A stretch of DNA of 64,000 nucleotides from Aspidapion aeneum (taxonomy: Eukaryota; Arthropoda; Insecta; Coleoptera; Brentidae): positions 5,322,112 through 5,386,111 of the forward strand of contig OY755042.1 in the NCBI GenBank assembly GCA_963576565.1, written 5' to 3'. The notes beneath the pieces were generated by a model that searched no databases, was not told the DNA's origin, and saw only the letters and a list, made by a program, of their open reading frames with translations. Numbering within the stretch: position 1 is the first letter of the stretch; the number at the start of each line of letters is the position of its first letter. The translations under genes and the position numbers were made by a program. Positions 54,848 through 64,000 of the stretch are shown one piece after another.

Positions 54848-56164
54848 TCCCAGTTAACATGGATTACAAAAAAAGTACTGGCTTTCACTGCTGCCCATAA
54901 CGGCAAAGTACTAAGTAGGAAGTACTTAATTCGTATTGATTTGGAACAACAGCCTGCATCAGGCCAGCAAGTATATATTTTAGTACAAAAAACACTGTAC
55001 TTTTAAAGTAATGCATTTTTTTTTAACTTTTTTGTACACAAAAGCATGTACTTTTAAAGCAATGTATTTTCTTTGTATTTTTAGTAAATACAAAAAAACT
55101 GAATTTTTATACATTTTTTAAAAAGCCTGTACTTTTAAAGCATTGTATTTTATTATTTTTTTTTAGTAGTACAAAGAAACTACTTTTATTGTAAATATTG
55201 TAAGGAAATTATGTCACTGACCTCCAGTGGCGTATATAGAAAAAAGTTTCGGGGTGGGCCCGAGGCAGTTTTGGGGGGGCCCGAGACCCCATGAGGGCGT
55301 ATTTTATGCTATTTTATGTTTTTATTCATGAAATATGTCCAAAATATCTAAAAAAATCTTAGCTTTGGGGGGGGGGCGGGCCTCCCAGGCCCCCCCATAT
55401 ATACGCCAGTGCTGACCTCCATATTTACGGAAGGAAAATATTTGATCATTAAAGGGTCTTTAATATTTTCCTTTTCAGATGAGAATATTTCCAAGGATTA
55501 TGGAATATTCCACATCAATTTAAAAATAAATAAAATCATTCACATTCTTAAGCTTGACATTCCTTAGTGTACCTGTAAAATGTTGACTTGTGTTTGGCAT
55601 CTAGTGGCAAGGACGGCAAACATCAACTTGTCAGTTTTTTTGTAAATATTTTATTTTCACAGTAAAATATTTAATATTTTTGTATTAAAATAAAGTGCTT
55701 TAAAAGCAACTGTTTAAAAATACTTTTAAAATGTTTTTTCACTGTTATATTAATTTTGCAGTAAAACTTTTAAACTTTTAATATAAATTAAATGTACTCT
55801 AAGAGTACCTTCTTCAAAATCTTATTAAAATGTTTTTTTTTGAATATTTTATTTTCACAGTAAAAGATTTAATTGTTTTGTACTAAAATAAAGTGCTTGA
55901 AAAGCAACTGTTTAAATATAATTTTAAAATGATTTTTTGCCATTAACGCTGGATGCACTTGGCATTCTTCAAAAATAAAGTATAACTTTTCGTTGTATTA
56001 AAAATAAAGTACTAAAATGATGCATTTTTTGCACTTTTAAATAATATGCAAATTAGACAATACATAAATAATAAAAATAATGCACATTGTTGCCGATACC
56101 AGCAGTTGCCAGCAGTTAAAGTACAATATTAGTAAAGTACCAGCAGGTCGATGTTTGCTGGGTT
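54848..56164. mobile_element. Non-autonomous DNA transposon with CCCAGYWAACATSG ends
   Basis: CCCAGTTAACATGGATTAC at the left and the complement of CGATGTTTGCTGGG at the right form an imperfect TIR, each followed inward by an AGTACTGGC/GCCAGYACTTT-like word. The interior contains several degenerate repeats with TGTACTTTTAAAGCAATG and AATAAAGTGCTTTAAAAGCAA. No coding frame was found. A hAT MITE is nested inside. Confidence 0.65.
55225..55411. mobile_element. hAT MITE, 187 bp, 8-bp duplication
   Basis: CAGTGGCGTATATAG and the right end ATATATACGCCAGTG form TIRs. CTGACCTC is present at 55217-55224 and 55412-55419. Internal poly-G/GGCCC tracts are as in other insect hAT MITEs. Confidence 0.93.
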
Positions 56165-57635
56165 TTGTCAAATATGAAAAAAATTGGTTCACAATAATTG
56201 ACAAAGTTATAAATTTTATAAACACTGGGTGTTTCAATCTGAACTCACTCCTCGAGTCAACTTTGCATTAACATGAAAAGAGCATGAAGGCTGAAGGCGT
56301 CTAAGCGAATGGAGTATAAAATAAATTTTAATCAGTAACTCACTTATAATTAAGTCTGGTGAACACTATTGAATTGTTGGAACAAAACTATTCATGAGAC
56401 AAATTGGGAATGGATTAAAAGTTCTAAATTTTAAACATCTGGGTCAAATTTCTGAAAAACAGGAAAAATGGTGCCCCATTAAAGTCAAAGTCAAAGTAAA
56501 ACCTTGCCCAGGATGTGAACTGAGATGTGGACATTTAATAACAGGAAAATATGGAACATCTGGCAACCCCAACTACAAGTGTGGCAAATTTTGAGTCAAA
56601 ACTGTTAAAAATAAAGTAAGTATCTGTGGCTACTTAAAAAAAATCATGCTTATACCCCAATCTCCCCTAAGTAGTGGGTGGGACCTAGATTTTTCATTTG
56701 ACAAATTTATACTTAAGTAAATAAATTAAGAATAGGCTTCACAGTGTACTTGGTCTACTGTGATAAGCTTATCAAAATTATCTAAAACGGATTATCAGAT
56801 ATAGAAAAATGATTGAGACCTTTCTCAAATGTCTCCTAACCTAATTATAAATCAGTGACTATTGATAAAAATAGACCAACATGTTGAAATGTTTTTAGGA
56901 CATTTTCTTCAAAAGGGCCATTTAGAACCAAATTAAAGTGTTCTACCCCGCATAGGGAGGATGGTAGATCAGAAATCAACAAATGAACTTACCAAATTTT
57001 GCTAAAATTTTAATACACCAATGAAAATAAAATTACCAATTACGCACTAGTTAACAGTTAAATAACAAATAAACAATTAGGGAAAACTTCTATCCAGTTC
57101 TAAGCTATGGTTGTGGTTTTTATTTATCACATTATGCCCGAAACGCGTTTAAAAAAGCCAATTTTTTATCATTTTGGCTAGACGGACCCGTCCAACAGCC
57201 GCCATGTTTCTTCTGAATGTTTAAAAATAGATCCGACATTGGAATTTTTTATGGCGACGAAAAACTGCCACAAAAAATGAAAGTTTTTTTGTGATTTTAA
57301 AAACAACGTTCTTCAGGGCATATTCTCTTTGTACATGGTTATTATGCAGTACCCAGAGACAAAATTATTTTCTCTATGGCAGTACCTATAGTTTTCATTT
57401 GTTGTATTCATTGACTTCTATACAACAAGGCCCTTCCTGGCCTTATTATACAACACAATGGTTGTATTTGTTTATTTTTTTTTTCTAAAAAGCTTCGTTC
57501 CATCATCCCGGTGATCCACAGATTAGGTACTTGCGGGAGAGCAGCAAGTGAACTTTCTTGTAGTTTATAAATGGCAAGTTTAGTGGCTGCCAGTACTTTC
57601 TGCCAGTAAACTCTCCAAATGTTAACGTAGCTTAA
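56165..57635. other. Mostly unrecognised; one small Cys-rich frame
   Basis: The frame 56394-56594 (66 aa) ends with CPGCELRCGHLITGKYGTSG then C, a CxxC-like ribbon pattern. No family was recognised and a poly-K/V stretch precedes it. It may be a transposase scrap or spurious. Nothing else is supported. Confidence 0.35.
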
Positions 57636-57900
57636 GCTCGGCGCCACCAACTAGGCGCCGGGTCAACTCGGCGCCGGACCAAAAAATTTTTTGAAGTGTA
57701 AACTTCTTTAGGCGCGTTTAGCAGTTTTTGTGGCTAGTGAATTGACCTGAACCGTCAGGCTCGGCTATGTAACGCTCATTCGGGTGAAGTCGGCTCGAGT
57801 CGACTAACTGTGAGAGAAACATTCAGCGAGCGATAGGATGATGCAGATGAAGGCCCAGTATTATTAATTTTGCCTTTTGAAGTTTACACTTCTGCCATGT
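57636..57900. repeat. GGCGCC-rich block with inverted GAAGTGTAAACTTC motifs
   Basis: Three GGCGCC palindromes lie at 57639-57682. TTTTGAAGTGTAAACTTCT at about 57690 and TTTTGAAGTTTACACTTCTG at about 57874 face each other. It may be a transposon terminus pair, but there is no target duplication. Confidence 0.5.
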
Positions 57901-58063
57901 GGTCTTAAGCACAGACAATTTAAAAAAAATAAAATGTGTAGATGAAAAACAAAATAGATATATTATTTATACAAAAACATCTTTAAAAAATCGTTACGAA
58001 AATTTTTTTAAATTTGGTTTTGTTAAGTAAAGTTAAATCCATTAAGTCGAGTGTTGAAATTTG

Positions 58064-58825
58064 GTAGGTATAGTGTTTGGTAACCTGGCAACACTACAAT
58101 TTACGTTTTTTATTACAACAATGGCGGATTCAAAATGGCGGATTTCTTCATTTTTGAACCGATTTGTCTGAAACTTGAAAGTTTGCAGTGTCTGAGATCA
58201 GTAAATACCGTTTTACCCTTAAACTTAAAAAATTCAAAATGGCGAATCCAAAATGGCGGATTTTCTTATTTACTCACCGATTTGTCTCAAACTTGAAATA
58301 TTACATTCCTTAAGGTCATTTAACACAATTTTTTACTCAAACTTAAATTCAAAATGGCCGATCCAAAATGGCGGACTTTCTTATTTACTAACCGATTTAT
58401 CTCAAACTTGAAATATTACATTCCTTAAGATTGTTTAACAGAATTTTTCCCTTCAAATCTAAAAAAAAAATCAAAATGGCCGATACAAAATGGCGGACTT
58501 TCTTATTTATGAACCGATGTATCAAATATAGAAATTGGCGGTATTTCAAGTCGCTGATTATGATTTTGACTTCAACTTATAAAAAATTCAAAATGGCGAA
58601 TACGAAAAGGCGGATTTTCTTATTTACTACTACAATTACTTAATACAATTTTTAACTCAAACTTTAAAAAAATGGCATTTCATTTAGGAATCGATTTATA
58701 TTAAATTTAGAACTTTGTGATGTTTATCGTCGCTGAATATGATTTTTGACTCATTTTAAAAGATTTAAAAAAACACATAAAAACGTAATTGTAGTGTTAC
58801 CAGGTTACAAAACACTACACCTAAC
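58064..58825. mobile_element. MITE with ~47-bp TIRs and internal ~115-bp tandem repeats
   Basis: The arms carry TAGTGTTTGGTAACCTGG and CAACACTACAATTTACG (left) and their complements (right). Between them are five or six degenerate units with CAAAATGGCGGATTTTCTTA, ACCGATTTGTCTCAAACTTG and ATTACATTCCTTAAG. There is no coding sequence. Confidence 0.88.
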
Positions 58826-59196
58826 ATATTTTTTAGCTTTTATAGTTTAATTTACTTTACTCCTGATAAAATTGCAGCATATTCTTGCAAAATAAAGTTT
58901 TTTTAAAGTTATACAAAACTAATGTAGGTATAAAGTACTTCACAAATCTTTTTTTTCTATGCGAAACTTTAATTTAGACCTCTTGAGTTAGTGCTTTCAA
59001 TTAGTCACGTGACTTTCAATTTAACTCTCTTATCAGTACGGCAAAATAATTCGTTTCTTTGGACTAGTTGTTTGGTCGTTTCATCTAACCAAAATAGTTT
59101 TCGTACTGTATTACGCCCGCATTTGAATTTTTCCTAAGGTTTTACGACTGTGCAATGTGATGATGGAGCAGACCCAATATTAACGGATTGGATTTG
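58826..59196. other. Nothing recognised
   Basis: Unique-looking spacer between two MITEs. Confidence 0.5.
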
Positions 59197-59336
59197 ACCT
59201 GTTTCCACCAATGCATGCCCACCCCGATTCAAAAAACGCATCAGGTGACACCGCATTTAAAACCGTTGCAAATCCATGGGCCATCACGTGATGCGTTTTT
59301 TGAATCGGGGTGGGCATACATTGGTGGAAACAGGGT
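59197..59336. mobile_element. Short MITE, 140 bp, 47-bp TIRs
   Basis: ACCTGTTTCCACCAATGCAT and CCCACCCCGATTCAAAAAAC at the left are matched by their near-perfect complements at the right, around a ~45-bp centre. Flanking duplication is not clear. Confidence 0.88.
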
Positions 59337-59594
59337 ATAAAGTTTAGCTTCATTTTTAAAACATGTCAATACAGCAAATACAATCTGTGAAACATTTGGG
59401 CTCTTATATATATCTATCCTGGGTTCTATTGGGAAAGAAAGACATATCTATCTCAAATTTTGTTTTGTTTTATTAAGAACAAATTTGATGTTTTTTTGGT
59501 GAAATATATTTTTTATTTTTGGCAAGATAGGCAGAGTTTTTGGTTCCTCTACTTAACTAGATATATAGGATTTATAGAACTACATAAGTGCCTG

Positions 59595-60560
59595 TTTTGA
59601 CACCCTTCCCATTATCCGATTTGGATGATATTTGGTATACATATAGTGGTCCGATGAACACAATATTGAAAAGAAAATCCTACCACTCCTACCCCCACCC
59701 CCATCTATAGAAAAATGCGTTTTTGACACACTTCCCATTATCCGATTTGGATGAAATTTGGTATACATATAGTGGTCCGATGACAATACAACAATAATGA
59801 AAAATGTCCTCCCACCCTACCCCCCACCCCCTTCCATAAAAATGCGTTTTTGACACACTTCACTTCAAATGACTTGTATAAAATTTGGTATATGGATAAA
59901 GGTCCGATGGCAATACAGCCCAAACAAAAAATATAATTCCACCTCTACCCCCACCCTCTCCTTCCCCAAATAGAAAAATGAGTTTCCAAACAACACACGA
60001 TCAGCGATTTCATTATAATCTAGAATAAACTCTTCTGTTCTGTTATTGAACAAATATTTTTATTTAATAGAGTAGATAGCTGAGACTAAAAAATAGAAAA
60101 TAAATTGGTAAAAAATAATTTCTAAGTCACAAGCTTTTATAAAATGCACTAAAAATTCAAAAATAATTTTCTAACATTCTAATATTATCATAATAATAAA
60201 AGCGATGGCCGCAAATCAAAGCATAAGTTAATCTAAATTTGTGATCTAAACACTTAAAGAATATTCAACATAGCAGGTCATCAAAGATATGTTTAATGTG
60301 CCGCAATGTTATGTCATTGCCATACCTATGTCAGAGAAATGCTGGGGTATCTTGGGTCGGGTTGGGTGGGTTTGGTACCTCTGCATTTTTCTGCTAGATT
60401 GATTCTTGCAAATAGTGATATTTAATTGATACGGATATCGTATCGTGCTAACATCGTCAAAATTGCCATCAGTCGGCCATCGCTTTCATTATTATGATAA
60501 TATTAGAATGTTAGAAATTTTTTTAAAAATGTGTGAATTTTATAAAAGCTTCGGTGACTT
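59595..60560 (-). repeat. Duplicate of the COMMD3 intron segment (satellite, exon 2 copy, MITE)
   Basis: Three ~129-bp satellite units (59597-59985) are followed by the sequence matching COMMD3 exon 2 at about 60002-60032 (minus strand) and a MITE copy (60124-60560), in the same order as 40000-40948 and highly similar. The exon 2 donor here is GTGTGT instead of GTGAGT. No COMMD3 exon 1 or 3 is near. Confidence 0.9.
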
Positions 60561-60589
60561 AAAAAAAAATTACCAATTTATTATAGGGA

Positions 60590-60785
60590 AGGTGGTAGTA
60601 GTTGGTTTTTCGGTGGTAGAATCTAGGGGAAAGTGGTAGTTGTTAATTTTTTGTGGTAGAGGCTATATGAAGGTGGTAGTAGTTGCTTTTTTGATGGTAG
60701 AAGCAGAAACGAGTATATTTATTAGTTTATGGTAGAAGCTAGGTGAAGGTGGTAGTAGTTCGTTTTTTGGTGAAAAAATGTATTT
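60590..60785. repeat. Degenerate ~60-bp minisatellite
   Basis: The repeated theme GGTGGTAGTAGTTG, TTTTT, GTGGTAGAAGCTAGGTGAA occurs about four times. Confidence 0.8.
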
Positions 60786-62104
60786 TAGAGATAGATAGAC
60801 AAGTCACTGTTTGGAAGTGGTAGCAGCTTTGTTTTATTAGTTAGGACAGTGGACAGTAGATTTGTTTCGACCTCAAACATTTCGCTCTGACATCGAAAAG
60901 TATAAAAAAATCGTTGGTCAGTAAAATTCTGGTCAGTTAAATAGACCCATTTAGGTTTGGCTTTTAACGTCAGTTTGGATCCAACCAGACAATTTCTTTC
61001 TCTATGGATCTAACCTACCTTTTAGACGCCGTAAACAAAAAAATTTCGACAAAGGTTTAAAAGATTCAAGATTTTATTTCAAAAGTATATAAATTTTACA
61101 TTACAATTATGTTAATGTTATTGCACATAAAAATAAAAAGTGTTTATTTTTAGTCGAAATCTGATACCAAAACCGGATAGTGGATAGGTGGATAAGTTAA
61201 GGTAAATGTAAATTTAAAAAAAATATGTAGACCTTTTATATTTTGTCTTTGGGCCATATCTCAGGCCATACATAAGCCACAAATCAATGGATACCTTGGA
61301 CTGATCATTGTTCCCCAGGCACATAGATAAAGGGGTGTACTGGATAACACTACTTCCCCTGGAAATAGATAAGAATCCATTTTTTTAATAATCTTATCTA
61401 TAACCTAATTTTATTGGGAAAAAAGTACACACTGGTGTGCCCTCGGGTGTGCCACTACTGACAAGTGTTTCACTAGTGCATTTATACTTTTGAAACTGCA
61501 CTCAAGAGTGTCAGTCGACTACAATTGGGGTACTAACTTTTTCAAAAGAAATTGTATTTTTTCAAAAGAACAAGTATGGCTAAAGTTTGCATTATAACTT
61601 CTGCATTCCAACTTTGGTTTGGGTGTCTTGGAAATTTAGCAAACTTCAATTTTTTTGTTCAAAAATAAAATTCACACTTGGATATGCAATTACATCCATT
61701 TTTAATCAAAAGTTATTTTGTATTAATTTTTATACATAAGTTAAAAATGAATAAAGCCACCATTTTTGTGCTTTATAAATTCTAACACATTTTGACAGTT
61801 GCAGTTCAGTTCAGTCTTCTTTTGTGGCTCGGATCACAGGACTGTCTGGCTTTTTGCCATCTGAAATCTGTATTTATTTCACACATTGGAATACTTTGAA
61901 ATACTTTGAAATAAAAAAAAAGTGAAATACATGTATTTCAGAAATACATGTACAAATTTTGGAGAGTGTCCTACCCCTTGTCTGTTTATTCTCTCTTTTA
62001 TGTTTGTTCTTGATCATTTTGCTTTTTTGTTCCTGTTTCCAATTTTACTGTTTGCTTTTTTTTCAAACATTCACTCTTTCCTTGCAGACCACATTGAAAT
62101 TTTC
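60786..62104. other. Nothing recognised
   Basis: No credible frame or repeat boundary. There is a partial inverted theme around 61430-61510 (CACTGGTGTG, CACTAGTG), but no clear element. Confidence 0.45.
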
Positions 62105-62740
62105 ATTCATTCCCCCAATTCGAAACAAGTTTTCAAATTACAATGTCGGTGTGTCAGAATTATTGCTGGCTTGGGGTTCCGCGATTGCTGTAGGAATAGC
62201 TTTATTGAATTAGGTCTCCTTACACTTCCATGCACCTTCATTTTGCACTGCCTTATTTTCATCAGAGAAAATCTGGATAATTTTAGATCACATAGTGAAA
62301 TTCATCCCTACTCAACAAGGAACAGGGGAAATTTGGTTCCCAGCTACCATAGGCTGCAACGCACTAGAAGAGGCACTGATTATTATGGCATTCAATTCTT
62401 TAATCCTCTGCCCACAGAGATTAAAACTCTGAGTTTTCCTCAATTTAAAGTTAGAGTAAAAAAATTCCTCATAAAAAGTGCCTTCTATTCCTTCGAGGAG
62501 TATCTTGAAAGCAATTTTATTATTAAAATTTTTTTATTCAGTAATGTTTGCATTCCAAAATGTACTTTATGTTGTTATATTTTTGTAATTGTCCATATTT
62601 ACTAAATTACTTAAAGTATTGTCATTTTAAATAAGTGTATTGACTATTTGTATTGATTTTTTTTTTACTTTTGACTTGTAAAAGCCCTTATGTGCAGTAC
62701 CTTACCAATAAATAAACTAAACTAAACTAAACGAAATATA
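62105..62740 (+). pseudogene. LINE C-terminal fragment with (TAAAC)n tail
   Basis: From about 62110 the frame encodes KQVFKLQCRCVRIIAGLGFR, IELGLLTLPCTFIL, HPYSTRNRGNLV, YYGIQFFNPLPTEIK and KVRVKKFLIKSAFYSFEEYL, a Jockey/CR1-type RT tail. The hydrophobic N-terminal part of the longer frame (before 62100) is not part of it. AATAAACTAAACTAAACTAA at about 62708-62732 is the 3' tail. Confidence 0.82.
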
Positions 62741-62864
62741 AACATTTTGTTTTTAACGAATCAGGTAAGTAACTGACCTGTGTTTTTGTTAAATTTTACA
62801 TTCCCCATACTTAAATGTTTTTTTTTTATATACTTTTTTGTTTTTTCATATCTAAACTGTTTAC

Positions 62865-63340
62865 AAATATTTTTTTTTTATTTCAACTGATAATTTGATT
62901 TTGTTAATTCTAAAGTCAAGGTCTATTAATTGATTGATCAGACATTCCAAGAATAAGTGATTTAAATCCTCCAACTGTACACACTCGCAGAGAGGTGATT
63001 CCTTAAGGTTTAGTCTGCTCAAATGTTTGGCGGTGAGACAGTGTCCCATACACATTTTTGTTACCTAGTGGTCATATGTCTTTTATCCAGGAAATTTCAT
63101 TTAACATACCATGGCTTATTCTGAAAACTCCCCTGTATGTTTGCATACCAAAAGCTTCTCCCTTGCACTTTTTCTTTTCATGCCTGTTTAAAGGCTTCTA
63201 GTGTTTTTTTTCTAAATTAAAGATATCTTCTCCAATGTAATCTAGTTGTTTGGGTATGCTCAATCCAACTCCTATGTTTGCCAGTTTGTCTACTCTTTCA
63301 TTTCCCTTTATACCTGTGAATCCAGGCAATCACAACATCC
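62865..63340 (-). pseudogene. LINE fragment with RNase H end and C-terminal Cys motif
   Basis: On the minus strand, a piece near 63325-63240 reads KGNERVDKLANIGVGLSIPK, the end of an RNase H domain. After stops, frame 63055-62861 reads MGHCLTAKHLSRLN, KESPLCECVQLEDLNHLFLE and C, the CxC...H...C motif at the end of I- or R1-group LINE ORF2. Fragmented and inactive. Confidence 0.75.
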
Positions 63341-64000
63341 CCCTCTAAAAAAAAGTAAATGTGTTTCTAGGAATCTTTAAATCAATTAAAAATATAATGT
63401 TCATTTTTGTAACTCAGTAAATAATAAATTAAGGTTAAGGATTCCTAGAGATATAATTATTTATTTTTATTTCAACATGGCTATTTTTGAAAGATATATC
63501 TATATATACAATGGATTTTTTACTAAACATACTTTTTTGAGAAAAACAACATGTTAAGAATAAAAAATACCGCAATATGGCACATGCACCAATGCTTTCA
63601 AAGGAGTCTCATGTACATCGGTAGAAAGGATATGTTGTTTGTGCTAAAAATGGTCTCCAGAGGATTTTTTAAAAGTTGACATTTTGAGTTATTAGCAGAA
63701 AATTGTCAAAAAGCACGTTAAGGGAGCGGAATCACCCCCCTACCAGGGACGCGGGGGTGGTTCCCATTCATAAAATGTTCGGGGGAGTCTCATGTCTATC
63801 TATACGAAGTGTGTTGCTTCTCTCAATAAACACAGTATCTGAACCTGTAAGGCCTGAACTAGTCAAATGTATGGGATTGAAAAAGTTTATTGGGTTCTTG
63901 CTACTTTTTTAAATAAAAAAAAAATAGTTTCTCTTCTATCTGGTCATGGTTAAAAAGTTATATTTTAACAAGCTTATTTTCAACTTGTGGCAGCCAGATT
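63341..64000. other. Nothing recognised
   Basis: AT-rich. The frame 63703-63912 has no family features. Confidence 0.5.

Noticed and set aside
61922..62100. Hydrophobic N-terminal part of the 227-aa frame as a membrane segment
   Set aside because: It is T-rich sequence upstream of the true LINE homology and is not expected in this family.

Overview
The window looks like a repeat-rich piece of an insect nuclear genome. The evidence is spliced genes with GT-AG introns, Nuak and COMMD3 homologues, many insect-type non-LTR retrotransposon clades (RTE-like, Jockey/CR1-like, an RNase H-bearing clade), hAT-, mariner- and P/THAP-like DNA transposons, and a tRNA-derived SINE. The order cannot be fixed from the sequence. 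Nothing bacterial, viral or CRISPR-like is present.

Two host genes can be supported, both on the minus strand. (1) A NUAK-family (AMPK-related) Ser/Thr kinase covers about 38.7 kb. I reconstruct six coding exons with matching splice phases: 41684-41786, 24620-24819, 17275-17492, 14202-14454, 8346-8491 and 3084-3250. The C-terminal part lies beyond the left edge. (2) A COMMD3-like gene (39113-41224, three proposed exons) lies inside the first large Nuak intron on the same strand. A duplicate of its tiny middle exon with flanking satellite and inverted repeat is found at about 60 kb.

Region by region: 1-3 kb, 3' end of a LINE with a nearly identical 500-bp tandem duplication, then a hairpin-bounded repeat split by a solo LTR. 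3-8.5 kb, last visible Nuak exons, a foldback transposon with 9-bp target duplications, a decayed P/THAP-type transposon and an RTE-like LINE. 8.5-17 kb, more hairpin-bounded repeats, a 1.45-kb long-inverted-repeat element with TA target sites and a 258-bp tetranucleotide array. 17-24.4 kb, a tandem array made of Nuak intron sequence plus a transposon, carrying a 189-nt perfect palindrome. 24.9-39 kb, LINE fragments, a 720-bp satellite holding a hAT MITE, SINEs and two copies of one minus-strand LINE. 39-41.8 kb, COMMD3 and Nuak exon 1. 42-54.8 kb, nested LINEs, including one nearly intact 966-codon ORF inserted in another LINE. 54.8-64 kb, non-autonomous transposons, the COMMD3 exon duplicate and LINE remnants.

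The host genes are unrelated in function. The kinase is an LKB1-type target acting in the cytoplasm and nucleus; COMMD3 belongs to the Commander/CCC endosomal-sorting complex. Most of the window is transposon history inside and upstream of the Nuak introns.
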